From: Rhynchopus sp. YZ270_cl-10 | Taxonomy: Eukaryota > Euglenozoa > Diplonemea > Diplonemida > Diplonemidae | Assembly: GCA_964035575.1 (NCBI GenBank) | Contig: OZ037897.1 | Location: 1,270,956-1,334,955, forward strand | DNA: 64,000 nt | Direction: 5' to 3' | Shown: piece after piece, positions 9,701 through 21,270 of the stretch | Position numbering within the stretch: the stretch's first letter is position 1 | How the letters are laid out: the number at the start of each line of letters is the position of its first letter | Notes under the pieces: generated by a model | Seen by the model: only the letters and a program-made list of their open reading frames with translations | Told to the model about the DNA's origin: nothing | Database searches by the model: none | Translations under genes and position numbers: made by a program

Positions 9701-11136
9701 ATCCCCTCCTTGGTCTTCCCCACCTCCGGGACAAGCTCCACTGCCTCAAAGTGAGAGTCACAGAGAGCGATGACGACCGTGGGAAGTTTCGCTTGGAAGC
9801 TCTCCGCGTACGACTTGGCGACTCTTTTGCTACCAGGGGTGATGCGCACGAGGGGGTTCTCTTCCGATGCCTGCACCACCACGATGTTGATGCGGGATGC
9901 TGTCGCGGTGAGCTGAAGCCCCAAGTGGTTGAGGTGGGCCTCGCCGGTCACACCATTGGCAAACTCCGTCATGGCCTCCTGCGACCCCAGCACCTGCACT
10001 AGGCGGTTCGACACCTCCACTGCTGTGTCATACAGCTGCTTGCGCATTGCCCTCACGTCCGGCTGCGTGTCGTGGTCCCAGAGGTGTAGTGCCACATAAC
10101 CACAATCATTAGTAGACACGTTGGGGATGCGTTTAGCTCCAAACTTCGCCAGAGTCGCGTCCACAGACACCGCCTGCTCTGTATACGCAGGAGCGTTCAC
10201 GTTTGCGCACCCACCGGTCAACGCAAACGGGGACAAGCTTACCGGGTGCTCCGGATCAGCAGGGGCAGGGCGCAGGTCCCAGGGCGTCACCGCTCGCCAC
10301 AACAACGACAGCAAGACCAGTAGGGACACCGCCAGCATGCCAAATGCCATCCCGATCCTACGAGTCCACCTGCGTGCTGCCACACGGCGCACCTCCAAGA
10401 GAAGAACCCAGCCAAGTGGGCGCGCGACGCCGACCAGTGCCACAAAACCCGCCAAACAACCACCTGCGGACCATGCAACCCACACCCACTCGGCTGCACG
10501 CACCGACAACTGACCCACCCCCATCACACTGGCTCTCACCAAGCTGGCAGCCACTCGGATCCCTCCGGTCCATCGGTGCACTCGCTCGCTCGCCCCTTCC
10601 AGCCACCGCCACCCCCTGCGTGCGCGGCACAGTCCCCGCAGCAGACCCACCCCCAGCACCTCCGCGTCCCGAAACAGCGCACAACCCAAAGCATGTGGCG
10701 CTGACCTCCCAAGCTCAGACCCCACAAAAACCAGAACCCAGATGGCCACACACTGCAAAGCACCTCTCAACGCATCGGCGACCCTGATCCTGCGGAAAAC
10801 TGGGTGCGCTGCCGGGGAGGGCGGACGATTGCAGGGCGCCTTGCGCCGACGGAGCCTGCCCGCCTGTGACTTGGTCCAGTTCAAGGACCGGTGTCCTCGT
10901 CGCGTCCTCCTGGTCCTCCTGCCCACCAGCCACAAAATGAGATGACTGAGGGTAGGGGCGCGTCTGTCCTTCCACAGATCCAGGACCGCGAACGACACAA
11001 ACACTCCCCACTCAGGTGCCTCGGCTACCCAGCAGGGGTCAGGCTGACGCAAGGAGGTGAAGACCTCCCAGAGGTTGCACCACCAGTCGAACCAAAACTC
11101 TATCTGTACACACCCCTTTTGCCACACCCGCATCAT
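6700..11136 (-). CDS. LINE polyprotein N-terminal part: membrane segments, OTU-like domain, zinc fingers, reverse transcriptase (3' truncated)
   Basis: The frame stays open back to 11205, but its first ten codons there are satellite DNA. The first Met inside the element is at 11136, chosen as a provisional start. Residue numbers below count from 11205. Hydrophobic stretches at about 151-162, 240-272 and 284-303 look like membrane segments, unusual for a LINE. Then comes an OTU-like domain with C368 (NDCGYVALHL) and H485 (SHFEAVEL), a C2H2 finger (C548, C553, H575, H579), a second cysteine cluster (C599, C604, C615, C618), and the RT. Residue 650 equals Met 1 of copy 1. It ends two residues after the shared REKH sequence, where the element is cut. 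The zinc fingers followed by RT fit the R2/NeSL plan; the N-terminal OTU-like call rests on motif spacing only. Confidence 0.75.
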   Translation of the reverse strand: MMRVWQKGCVQIEFWFDWWCNLWEVFTSLRQPDPCWVAEAPEWGVFVSFAVLDLWKDRRAPTLSHLILWLVGRRTRRTRRGHRSLNWTKSQAGRLRRRKAPCNRPPSPAAHPVFRRIRVADALRGALQCVAIWVLVFVGSELGRSAPHALGCALFRDAEVLGVGLLRGLCRARRGWRWLEGASERVHRWTGGIRVAASLVRASVMGVGQLSVRAAEWVWVAWSAGGCLAGFVALVGVARPLGWVLLLEVRRVAARRWTRRIGMAFGMLAVSLLVLLSLLWRAVTPWDLRPAPADPEHPVSLSPFALTGGCANVNAPAYTEQAVSVDATLAKFGAKRIPNVSTNDCGYVALHLWDHDTQPDVRAMRKQLYDTAVEVSNRLVQVLGSQEAMTEFANGVTGEAHLNHLGLQLTATASRINIVVVQASEENPLVRITPGSKRVAKSYAESFQAKLPTVVIALCDSHFEAVELVPEVGKTKEGMAEKMRKEARQAVLDTAHLDGIIPTNTTTTAPLATKLGHINADRVFCPFDGCRAGILSSSDAVGGLSRKGLLQHMRRHQADGAYIPDELLGHLGMSRCANDQCDMLLPQSKEVCNTCTVHFGEEGFTAPSPSSRGMLTDQDDLPSFEVMGTTRIQLKGGCPDKHLQLYSELFLRVLMDILEYQDEVAWKRLALFFTVLHRTRTERGGKDQERRLTSTWGKDLEAWKAGQYVALWEQTVEERKPRPSGWSDEDTDEGRRKRTIAKARAGLPSQAMSCATSDGLAPQTPATLEKLQTKHPAAADSKALEQADWPQPQEVPPVTVVEVMKALRSMPKSSAAGPSNVTGAHLRTLCLQRRAKGTLAALAAVLTSLARGNAPVEVAEFFAGANLVALRKPAKGPGLEEDVRPIAVGDTLRRLVGKILSARVRVPARTLLLRGNQVGVATARGAAVATDVISQYAVRNRGKGKVILKIDYRNAFNCVDRLSMLRAVDANLPELAPWVRWCYLEPSSLFYGGDTIRSQRGAQQGDPLGPLLFSLTIHQMALELKGHPGLDGTLWYLDDGSLRGSPKAVFEAYQVLCTRSSELGLEVNANKCELISTGGVSKEDLEAVGFTLNEGGQDAMGEGGFRLLDVDGFDFLGIPIGSAAFCEEYMAQKVDDSRRNLEALVDLGDSQAAFYVLRYCEGYCRMVFYMRGIPQCAEYLTAFDDLIDRCLAALLHDPDGALPELARAQAALPVALGGLGIRRTVDHRTAASLASQSGNLQLSQALDPAFAWDEERWNSAAEEYNSRVPVAFHVDRAQPKKILEQQSLSSAVIDAQADKLMQQLCMRDRARMKSLLLPLSGTYLTATPSARNQMSSADFAVVTRFRLGVAIHAEGTTCSACQGGQKRVVMDSFGDHTFGCPYSKHRVARHNALRDSVYRAAQGAGLDPALEETVRVELESKKRPGDVYLPVGVAENGPRCLDITHVCPTLPSYRTGASKFVGWSAKNQGQVKREKHSM

Positions 11137-11178
11137 CACACAGCCACTCTGTCCTTCTCGCCCCGCAAGGCTGACCCC
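6709..11178 (-). mobile_element. RLE-type LINE, copy 2, lacking its 3' part
   Basis: On the minus strand this copy runs from its 5' end, which abuts a 401-bp satellite unit at 11178/11179, to a break at 6709 inside the endonuclease region. The break matches position 2562 of copy 1. LINEs normally lose the 5' end, not the 3' end, so interruption by a later insertion (copy 1) or a rearrangement is more likely than ordinary truncation. The 5' junction sits in the satellite motif GGGCTCTAATGGG, so the element inserted into the array. Confidence 0.8.
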
Positions 11179-14100
11179 GGGCTCTAATGGGTATATTATG
11201 CACATAACATACCTAAATTATGTCGATATTTCACCGGCGGAGCCGAAAAAATCGATTTTCAGGGTGTGCAAAACTGTAAAAATGACGAAAATCGGAAAAA
11301 TGACGATTTTTTGGTCAAAATATTTTTCACAGAAAATCGAATTTTACTATTAAGATTGGCTTTGGGCATGACCCAGTAAGGTTACTATGGGCCCCATGGG
11401 ACATATACACCCGAATACCAGGCCGTATTTTCAAAAAGTTGATAATCCCAGTATATGGTATGGCCCTGTGGTACGAAATTTTTGGCCGAAAAAATCGACC
11501 AAAAAATCGTCATTTTTCGGGGTCACGGTGACAAAAAGTTGCATTTTTTCACGAAAAATGGTCGGAATGTGACTTGAATGGGCTCTAATGGGTATATTAT
11601 GCACATAACATACCTAAATTATGTCGATATTACACCGGCGGAGCCGAAAAAATCGATTTTCAGGGTGTGCAAAACTGTAAAAATGACGAAAATCGGAAAA
11701 ATGACGATTTTTTGGTCAAAATATTTTTCACAGAAAATCGAATTTTACTATTAAGATTGGCTTTGGGCATGACCCAGTAAGGTTACTATGGGCCCCATGG
11801 GACAAAAAGACCCGAATACCAGGCCGTATTTTCAAAATGTTGATAATCCCAGTATATGGTATGGCCCTGTGGTACGAAATTTTTGGCCGAAAAAATCGAC
11901 CAAAAAATCGTCATTTTTGGGGGTCACGGTGACAAAAAGTTGCATTTTTTCACGAAAAATGGTCGGAATGTGACTTGAATGGGCTCTAATGGGTATATTA
12001 TGCACATAACATACCTAAATTATGTCGATATTTCACCGGCGGAGCCGAATGAATCGATTTTCTGGGTGTGCAAAACTGTAAAAATGACGAAAATCGGAAA
12101 AATGACGATTTTTTGGTCAAAATATTTTTCACAGAAAATCGAATTTTACTATTAAGATTGGCTTTGGGCATGACCCAGTAAGGTTACTATGGGCCCCATG
12201 GGACATATAGACCCGAATACCAGGCCGTATTTTCAAAGTGTTGATAATCCCAGTATATGGTATGGCCCTGTGGTACGAAATTTTTGGCCGAAAAAATCGA
12301 CCAAAAAATCGTCATTTTTGGGGGTCACGGTGACAAAAAGTTGCATTTTTTCACGAAAAATGGTCGGAATGTGACTTGAATGGGCTCTAATGGGAAAATT
12401 ATGCACATAACATACCTAAATTATGTCGATATTACACCGGCCGAGCCGAAAAAATCGATTTTCTGGGTGTGCAAAACTGTAAAAATGACGAAAATCGGAA
12501 AAATGACGATTTTTTGGTCAAAATATTTTTCACAGAAAATCGAATTTTACTATTAATATTGGCTTTGGGCATGACCCAGTAAGGTTACTATGGGCCCCAT
12601 GGGACATATAGACCCGAATACCAGGCCGTATTTTCAAAAAGCTGATAATCCCAGTATATGGTATGGCCCTGTGGTACGAAATTTTTGGCCGAAAAAATCA
12701 ACCAAAAAATCGTCATTTTTGGGGGTCACGGTGACATAAAGTTGCATTTTTTCACGAATAATGGTCGGAATGTGACTTGAATGGGCTCTAATGGGTATAT
12801 TATGCACATAACATACCTAAATTATGTCGATATTTCACCGGCGGAGCCGAAAAAATCGATTTTCAGGGTGTGCAAAACTGTAAAAATGACGAAAATCGGA
12901 AAAATGACGATTTTTTGGTCAAAATATTTTTCACAGAAAATCGAATTTTACTATTAAGATTGGCTTTGGGCATGACCCAGTAAGGTTACTATGGGCCCCA
13001 TGGGACATATAGACCCGAATACCAGGCCGTATTTTCAAAGTGTTGATAATCCCAGTATATGGTATGGCCCTGTGGTACGAAATTTTTGGCCGAAAAAATC
13101 GACCAAAAAATCGTCATTTTTGGGGGTCACGGTGACAAAAAGTTGCATTTTTTCACGAAAAATGGTCGGAATGTGACTTGAATGGGCTCTAATGGGAAAA
13201 TTATGCACATAACATACCTAAATTATGTCGATATTTCACCGGCGGAGCCGATAAAATCGATTTTCAGGGTGTGCAAAACTGTAAAAATGACGAAAATCGG
13301 AAAAATGACGATTTTTTGGTCAAAATATTTTTCACAGAAAATCGAACTTTACTATTAAGATTTGCTTTGGGCATGACCCAGTAAGGTTACTATGGGCCCC
13401 ATGGGACAAAAAGACCCGAATACCAGGCCGTATTTTCAAAATGTTGATAATCCCAGTATATGGTATGGCCCTGTGGTACGAAATTTTTGGCCGAAAAAAT
13501 CGACCAAAAAATCGTCATTTTTGGGGGTCACGGTGACAAAAAGTTGCATTTTTTCACGAAAAATGGTCGGAATGTGACTTGAATGGGCTCTAATGGGTAT
13601 ATTATGCACATAACATACCTAAATTATGTCGATATTTCACCGGCGGAGCCGAAAAAATCGATTTTCAGGGTGTGCAAAACTGTAAAAATGACGAAAATCG
13701 GAAAAATGACGATTTTTTGGTCAAAATATTTTTCACAGAAAATCGAATTTTACTATTAAGATTGGCTTTGGGCATGACCCAGTAAGGTTACTATGGGCCC
13801 CATGGGACATATAGACCCGAATACCAGGCCGTACTTTCAAAAAGCTGATAATCCCAGTATATGGTATGGCCCTGTGGTACGAAATTTTTGGCCGAAAAAA
13901 TCGACCAAAAAATCGTCATTTTTGGGGGTCACGGTGACAAAAAGTTGCATTTTTTCACGAAAAATGGTCGGAATGTGACTTGAATGGGCTCTAATGGGTA
14001 TATTATGCACATAACATACCTAAATTATGTCGATATTTCACCGGCCGAGCCGAAAAAATCGATATTCTGGGTGTGCAAAACTGTAAAAATGACGAAAATC

Positions 14101-16498
14101 GGAAAAATGACGATTTTTTGGTCAAAATATTTTTCACAGAAAATCGAATTTTACTATTAAGATTGGCTTTGGGCATGACCCAGTAAGGTTACTATGGGCC
14201 CCATGGGACATATAGACCCGAATACCAGGCCGTATTTTCAAAGTGTTGATAATCCCAGTATATGGTATGGCCCTGTGGTACGAAATTTTTGGCCGAAAAA
14301 ATCGACCAAAAAATCGTCATTTTTGGGGGTCACGGTGACAAAAAGTTGCATTTTTTCACGAAAAATGGTCGGAATGTGACTTGAATGGGCTCTAATGGGT
14401 ATATTATGCACATAACATACCTAAATTATGTCGATATTACACCGGCCGAGCCGAAAAAATCGATATTCTGGGTGTGCAAAACTGTAAAAATGACGAAAAT
14501 CGGAAAAATGACGATTTTTTGGTCAAAATATTTTTCACAGAAAATCGAATTTTACTATTAAGATTGGCTTTGGGCATGACCCAGTAAGGTTACTATGGGC
14601 CCCATGGGACATATAGACCCGAATACCAGGCCGTACTTTCAAAAAGCTGATAATCCCAGTATATGGTATGGCCCTGTGGTACGAAATTTTTGGCCGAAAA
14701 AATCGACCAAAAAAATCGTCATTTTTGGGGGTCACGGTGACAAAAAGTTGCATTTTTTCACGAAAAATGGTCGGAATGTGACTTGAATGGGCTCTAATGG
14801 GTATATTATGCACATAACATACCTAAATTATGTCGATATTTCACCGGCGGAGCCGAAAAAATCGATTTTCAGGGTGTGCAAAACTGTAAAAATGACGAAA
14901 ATCGGAAAAATGACGATTTTTTGGTCAAAATATTTTTCACAGAAAATCGAATTTTACTATTAAGATTGGCTTTGGGCATGACCCAGTAAGGTTACTATGG
15001 GCCCCATGGGACATATAGACCCGAATACCAGGCCGTACTTTCAAAAAGCTGATAATCCCAGTATATGGTATGGCCCTGTGGTACGAAATTTTTGGCCGAA
15101 AAAATCGACCAAAAAATCGTCATTTTTGGGGGTCACGGTGACAAAAAGTTGCATTTTTTCACGAAAAATGGTCGGAATGTGACTTGAATGGGCTCTAATG
15201 GGTATATTATGCACATAACATACCTAAATTATGTCGATATTACACCGGCCGAGCCGAAAAAATCGATATTCTGGGTGTGCAAAACTGTAAAAATGACGAA
15301 AATCGGAAAAATGACGATTTTTTGGTCAAAATATTTTTCACAGAAAATCGAATTTTACTATTAATATTGGCTTTGGGCATGACCCAGTAAGGTTACTATG
15401 GGCCCCATGGGACATATAGACCCGAATACCAGGCCGTACTTTCAAAAAGTTGATAATCCCAGTATATGGTATGGCCCTGTGGTACGAAATTTTTGGCCGA
15501 AAAAATCAACCAAAAAATCGTCATTTTTGGGGGTCACGGTGACAAAAAGTTGCATTTTTTCACGAATAATGGTCGGAATGTGACTTGAATGGGCTCTAAT
15601 GGGTATATTATGCACATAACATACCTAAATTATGTCGATATTTCACCGGCGGAGCCGAAAAAATCGATTTTCAGGGTGTGCAAAACTGTAAAAATGACGA
15701 AAATCGGAAAAATGACGATTTTTTGGTCAAAATATTTTTCACAGAAAATCGAATTTTACTATTAAGATTGGCTTTGGGCATGACCCAGTAAGGTTACTAT
15801 GGGCCCCATGGGACATATACACCCGAATACCAGGCCGTATTTTCAAAAAGTTGATAATCCCAGTATATGGTATGGCCCTGTGGTACGAAATTTTTGGCCG
15901 AAAAAATCGACCAAAAAATCGTCATTTTTCGGGGTCACGGTGACAAAAAGTTGCATTTTTTCACGAAAAATGGTCGGAATGTGACTTGAATGGGCTCTAA
16001 TGGGTATATTATGCACATAACATACCTAAATTATGTCGATATTTCACCGGCGGAGCCGAAAAAATCGATTTTCAGGGTGTGCAAAACTGTAAAAATGACG
16101 AAAATCGGAAAAATGACGATTTTTTGGTCAAAATATTTTTCACAGAAAATCGAATTTTACTATTAAGATTGGCTTTGGGCATGACCCAGTAAGGTTACTA
16201 TGGGCCCCATGGGACATATACACCCGAATACCAGGCCGTATTTTCAAAAAGTTGATAATCCCAGTATATGGTATGGCCCTGTGGTACGAAATTTTTGGCC
16301 GAAAAAATCGACCAAAAAATCGTCATTTTTCGGGGTCACGGTGACAAAAAGTTGCATTTTTTCACGAAAAATGGTCGGAATGTGACTTGAATGGGCTCTA
16401 ATGGGTATATTATGCACATAACATACCTAAATTATGTCGATATTTCACCGGCGGAGCCGAAAAAATCGATTTTCAGGGTGTGCAAAACTGTAAAAATC
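11179..16498. repeat. 401-bp tandem satellite, 13 units plus a partial unit
   Basis: Units start with GGGCTCTAATGGG and repeat every 401 bp (11179, 11580, 11981 and so on to 16393), with one 402-bp unit. They differ at a few positions, such as CATATA/CAAAAA after CCCATGGGA. Each carries short inverted motifs around AAAATCGATTT and GTCACGGTGAC. The 61-codon open frames recurring at the same unit position are repeat artefacts: no codon bias and broken in one unit. Confidence 0.95.
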
Positions 16499-19400
16499 AC
16501 CAAAATCCCAAAAATCACGATTTTTTTTCAAAAATATTTTTTTCAAAAAAATCGATTTTAAAATATTGGTTTGGCTTGTGCGGGGACCTGAATCTGGGGC
16601 AACATACCCTGTGGGACATACTGGGCCCGATGCAAGGCCGATTTTTCAAAAATATGGTTGCCCCGGTAGACGGTATGGCCCTGCAGGTCAGTGCATCGGG
16701 CCAAAAATCATGAAAAAATCATGATTTTGGGGTCTGGCACCCCATGGGCACATATATCTGGGGGTGTGAAATATGCATGGAATCGACCGATTGGGGGTGT
16801 TATAGGTCCTGGGGGCCCACATGGGCCATATTTCACGCTATTGGGTCACGGGAAAGTGATTTTGACATTTTTTCATCGATTTTAGCTGTGAGAACCCTTC
16901 AAAAACACTGATTTTGGGGTGTTTCTGAGACGGTACGCTATACCCAGGGTCATATTAGGTATTAGTCCGGTCGACTTTTTGAAAAAACGACCCCGCAATG
17001 GACTCAGGGGTGCCAGATAGTGTATATGCACCAGAATGGATTCACGGGAAAAGTCAAAATTGGGTGTCAGATACATGCTGCCATAAGTGACGAATTTCAA
17101 AAGTTGAGATTTTTCGAAAATCAGGGTTCAGTACACGCTGTACCCAATCCTGGGGGCCAAAATTTTCAACTTTTTGAAAAAACGGGCGGTATATGGCCCT
17201 AAAGTGTCAAAATGAGTTAATTGCGACCTCGGACGGCCTCCGGAGATGAGTAGAAGTTTATTTACTGAAAAAAAAAGTCAAAACACAGGCAAAATCCCAC
17301 CTTCCACAGGTACAGTCAAAACTTTTATCCAGATCTCATGTTTTTTCAAAAAATTTTAAATTGTTTTTATGACTAACACCTCCGAAATTTTTCCTGATAA
17401 GATGGAATATGGTCCTGTCGTAGTATGCAGTGTGTTTGCAGGCAAAAATTTGCATTTTCTCGCCCCAGACATTTTTTTATACATAAAAGTGCATAAAGGG
17501 ACCCCTGACCCCAAAATCCGGGTTCCAGCTTTTTGAAGGGGTCACCCTACAGGCCACCTCAAAAAGTTGGCCCGTAGGGCCAACTTTTTGAAAAAACGGG
17601 GTTGCGATGTGTCCTGGGGGCCCGAAGGGCCCCCAGGACACATCGCTGGGAAAAAAATATTAGGTTTTTGGGGGTCTATATAGGGTTGCTGTGGGGGTCA
17701 CATGGCCGAAAAATGGCCATTTTTGGCCTATTTTTGGCCATTTTTTTAAGGTAAAAAATCCACTTTTTTTTTGTACATCCCCTTGCCCCCGGTAATATTT
17801 ACCAAACATATGGCCCTGTTGGACATACTGGGCCCATGAGTCGGTCGCTGGATCACAAAACTAGTTGCCCTATTTGCTAAAATCATGTTTTCAGGGTCAA
17901 AAATAGGGTGTTTTTTAGGGTCAAAAATAGGGTGTTTTTCAGGGGTATGTTAACCACGTATGTGTCTTAGGGACCAAATTTTCCAGGAATGTGAACCAAT
18001 CGGGTCGCAATGGGTCCAGGGGGCCCGGAGGGCCCCCATGCAGGGAAAATTTGCAACAATCCTGGGCAATGCTGGGGGCCGATAGGGTGTGCCTATACAC
18101 GTGTTTTTACGTGTTTTTGGGCACTTTTCAGGATTTTCGAAAATTTTTGCAACACCAAAATCAAAAATTTCGGTCTAGGAGGCCCATATCTGGAAAAAAT
18201 CGATATTCCAATGGCCTCATTGGGACATATTGGGCCCAGGACCCTATTTTCAGGTCCCAGGAAAAGCCAAAACAATAAAAAAAATAGCTCAGGCGACCCC
18301 CAAAAATAGGCGAAAAACAGCCATTTTTAGGGTGTTTTTTAGGGGTATTTTTACACACACAAATTGTTTACCATAGCACACCCCCAGGCTGCCTCAAAAT
18401 TTTATCTTTATTTGATTTTTCCAACCCACATAGGGGTATTTGAGGCACAACTTTCACCAAGCCTGGGGAATTCGGCACTGCACACACACAACTGAAAAAG
18501 GCAAAAATCACCTGTTTTTCAAGGTGTCGCAGGGTAAATGTTGTTCCTTAAAAACCAAATTTTTTCTAAAAAATCGGCCCTGCGGGTGAAAAAACGACAC
18601 TATGGGGGGTATTCCAGGGTGTGGGGGCCCCAAAAATCCGGTTTAAGACCACGAGAGGGTCCGAATACACACCTGAGAAGGTCCCGGGGAGTAAAAAAAT
18701 GGCCATTTTTGGGGGGTCAAAATCTCACTTTTTGGGGGGATGTTTGTATACCCAGTACCGACCCACTAGCTGGGATGCCCAACTTTTCGCGAATATGGGG
18801 GCCCGTAGGGCCCCCGGGGCCCAGGGGGCCCAAAATATCGTGTTGCAGATGCCAGGAGAACATGTTTCAATATTTTGGATACATTTTTCCATAAGGTCAT
18901 TTTCAAAAGCACTGATTTTAGGGGTATTGAGCGAGGTACCCATACCCATGGGTTATCCTATATATTAGTTTTCACTCGGATGTGAAAAAACGATGTCGCA
19001 ATGGATTCAGGGGGCCCAAATAGGGTATATGGCCCAGGAAATTTTCAAAAAGTTGACCCAACCAGGTATACAGGCATACAAGCCGGTAGGTCAACAGATA
19101 GGGTGTTTTCCGCACCCAAAATATGGGGTCATGACCATGTGGGTCAGACCTGAATTGATAAATGTTTCGCACAGGTTTTCGCGAATACCCCCTCTATTCC
19201 GAATGCGCTACAAGAGTTTTAAATTTTTGGCTATTTAGATTCACTTTTAAAAACAAAATGGGTCTCCAGAACACACATGAGGTTCAACATGTACCTCTAC
19301 AGAAACCTTGGTTTTGGTTGGATTTTGAGGCCAATTTTTGGGTTCCCACCAATTTCCTAGGGTATACTGGGATATTGCCCGTGTGTCCAAAAGTGATTTT

Positions 19401-19540
19401 TGGGGCCTTAGGACCCCGGAGAATCCATTTAACGGTCGTTTTTGCACCGGAAAGACCTATCTAGTACCCAAAAATCGAATTTTCATATTTTTGAAAAAGT
19501 GACCAAAAATCGACTTTTTTTGGTAACATTGTATGGCATA
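16499..19540. repeat. Diverged satellite DNA related to the 401-bp unit
   Basis: No gene is seen here. The sequence keeps recognisable pieces of the 401-bp unit (GGGACATACTGGGCCC, then AGGCCG and TTTTCAAAAA, then TATGGCCCTG) at several points but is heavily diverged, and includes G/C palindromes such as GGGGGCCCGAAGGGCCCCC near 17618. It looks like an older layer of the same family. A near-identical copy lies at 44766-47810. Confidence 0.6.
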
Positions 19541-19960
19541 AATTATTCTACATAATGTGTGATGCTTGAATAAAAACTTACGACCCCATAATGTACTCGG
19601 AACTCACCCATGTAATTGTTGAGAAAAAAAAACTTTCCGAAAAAATGAAATTTCAACCCGAATATGCACATTTGGGTCATTTTACGGCTATGTAGGTCAT
19701 TTTGTATGTGTTTTTCGATTATATAGGTGATTAGGATATGTGTGATGCTCAGATTAAATCGTAAGACCCCGCAATTGACTCAAATGTGCCCAAAAACCCT
19801 ATACACCCAAGATTATTAACTTTTCCAGCATATTGGACATCCTTAGGTATGGTTATAAGCCATGATACGGCTATTGCTGGAAAAATAGCCGTAAATTGTG
19901 GTTGGTATTGATTTCAGAAATTATGTGATGCTTAGATCATGCCATAGACGCTTTTAATGG
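19541..19960. repeat. ~180-bp satellite family, plus orientation
   Basis: About two and a half units recur with TGTGATGCT, then CGACCCCATAATG or AGACCCCGCAATTGACTC. The same family appears at 20760-20880, 35960-36610 and 40480-41060, and in reverse at 42900-44370. Confidence 0.7.
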
Positions 19961-20111
19961 ATTCATATGAGCTCATACTACCCATATACCCCTTCAGAAG
20001 CCCCTTTTGACTCTTATGAATATCCTTATATAGGCTTCCACTTGTGCAGAACCTTCTCAGTGTACAAGATGTTAGGTACAAAAAAACCATCATATTTTTT
20101 ACACTACTGGC

Positions 20112-20122
20112 ATGCTTCCCAG
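20112..20122 (+). promoter_or_regulatory. Upstream box of SL RNA gene 1
   Basis: ATGCTTCCCAG begins 49 bp before the SL start; same box and spacing as the other SL genes and U1, U2, U4 and U5. Confidence 0.7.
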
Positions 20123-20160
20123 GACACGTCTGTACTCAGAACGTTGTAGAGAAAAAAGGC

Positions 20161-20272
20161 AACCAACGATTTCTAAAGCTACAGTTTCTGTACTTCATTG
20201 GTATGGAAGCATGAAGATTATATCTTCTCACACAACTTTGTCAAACATGGCCAGTCTCGAAAGAGACTGGCC
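20161..20272 (+). ncRNA. Spliced-leader (SL) RNA, gene A1
   Basis: The 40-nt exon (20161-20200) starts AACCAACG and ends CTTCATTG; the donor GTATGG follows at 20201. In Euglenozoa the exon is trans-spliced onto nuclear mRNAs to supply a capped 5' end. The intron part has a possible Sm-like site (AACTTTGTC) and ends in a 10-bp GAAA-loop hairpin (20249-20272) followed by T6. Promoter box at -49. First of five copies in cluster A. The exon matches the diplonemid/kinetoplastid SL type from memory; function is inferred from that match. Confidence 0.9.
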
Positions 20273-20545
20273 TTTTTTACGTTAGCATGATCGTCTTGTG
20301 CACAAGAAGCAAACCCAAAAACACACACGATTCACACATGACATAACACACAAGTGCTTACTGCACCCCATTTTTATATCGCCTGCAAAACCATATTTGT
20401 GACACTTGTTCCCCTTCAGAAGCCACTGTTGACTCTGTCGAATATCCTTCTGTAGGATCACACTTAAGGATATTTTTATGTAGAACCTTCACAGTGACCA
20501 AGATGTCAGGTACGAAAAAGCAACCGTATTATAGACATTGGCAGA

Positions 20546-20556
20546 AGGCTTCCCAG
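20546..20556 (+). promoter_or_regulatory. Upstream box of SL RNA gene 2
   Basis: AGGCTTCCCAG, beginning 49 bp before the SL start. Confidence 0.65.
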
Positions 20557-20594
20557 AACAAGTGGGTACCTAGAACATTGTAGAGAAAAAGGGC

Positions 20595-20708
20595 AACCAA
20601 CGATTTCTAAAGCTACAGTTTCTGTACTTCATTGGTATGGAAGCATGAAGATTATATTCTTCACACACAACTTTGTCAAAACATGGCCAGTTTCGAAAGA
20701 GACTGGCC
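20595..20708 (+). ncRNA. Spliced-leader RNA, gene A2
   Basis: Exon 20595-20634 is identical to gene A1. The intron part is slightly longer (TTCACACACAAC) and the 3' hairpin has a G-T pair (GGCCAGTTTC paired with GAGACTGGCC), then T6. Flanks differ from the other copies, so conservation is confined to the box and RNA. Confidence 0.9.
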
Positions 20709-20759
20709 TTTTTTACGTTAACATCACCTTGTGCAAACCCAAAAAACACACATGATTCC

Positions 20760-20885
20760 CATGTTCTTCGAATATTTTGGTGATTAGGATATGTGTAATG
20801 CTCAGATTAAATTGTACGACCACGCAATTGACTCAAATGAGCCCAAATATCCCGTATTCCCAAGATTTTTGGACTTTCGAGCACA
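20760..20885. repeat. Single unit of the ~180-bp satellite family
   Basis: TGTGTAATGCTCAG and CGACCACGCAATTGACTC match the units at 19741. It separates SL genes 2 and 3, which suggests satellite and SL units spread together. Confidence 0.6.
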
Positions 20886-20966
20886 TTGGGCATCCTTAGG
20901 TATGTTTATAAGCCACTCTACGGCTATGTTAGAAAAAAAACCCACCATAATAATGATACATATGGC

Positions 20967-20977
20967 ATGATTCCCAG
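20967..20977 (+). promoter_or_regulatory. Upstream box of SL RNA gene 3
   Basis: ATGATTCCCAG, beginning 49 bp before the SL start. Confidence 0.6.
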
Positions 20978-21015
20978 AACATGTTGGCACTTAGAACATT
21001 GTAGAGAAAAAGGGC

Positions 21016-21127
21016 AACCAACGATTTCTAAAGCTACAGTTTCTGTACTTCATTGGTATGGAAGCATGAAGATTATTCTTCTCACACAACTTTGTCAAAA
21101 CATGGCCAGTTTCGAAAGAGACTGGCC
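21016..21127 (+). ncRNA. Spliced-leader RNA, gene A3
   Basis: Exon 21016-21055 is identical to the other copies; donor GTATGG at 21056; 3' hairpin with GAAA loop and T6 after 21127. The intron part is 2 nt shorter than gene A2. Confidence 0.9.
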
Positions 21128-21213
21128 TTTTTTACGTTAACACGATCGTCTTGTGCACAAGAAGCAAAAAAACCCACACAACAACAGCAGAAGTTTAGAA
21201 CCACATTCAGACC

Positions 21214-21247
21214 CTGACCCAACTCCAACAAGGGGCCCCTGTCTTGT
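21214..21247 (+). promoter_or_regulatory. 34-bp upstream element of U6
   Basis: The element starts CTGACCCAACTCC and ends CCCTGTCTTGT, 23 bp before the U6 start. The same 34-bp element stands before SRP RNA, the 325-nt RNA and a second possible RNA. A TATATA at 21263-21268 lies only a few bases from the start, too close for a classical U6 TATA box. Confidence 0.7.
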
Positions 21248-21270
21248 CAACCACCTTGTGCATATATACT

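Noticed and set aside
5797-11178. Twin-priming inversion as the origin of the LINE pair
   Set aside because: In twin priming the inverted 5' part lies upstream of the 3' part within one insertion; here the inverted segment lies beyond the 3' end and the sequence shared by the two copies is long.
11387-16385. Repeated 61-codon open frames beginning MGPMGH
   Set aside because: They follow the 401-bp satellite unit, are broken in one unit and show no coding signature.
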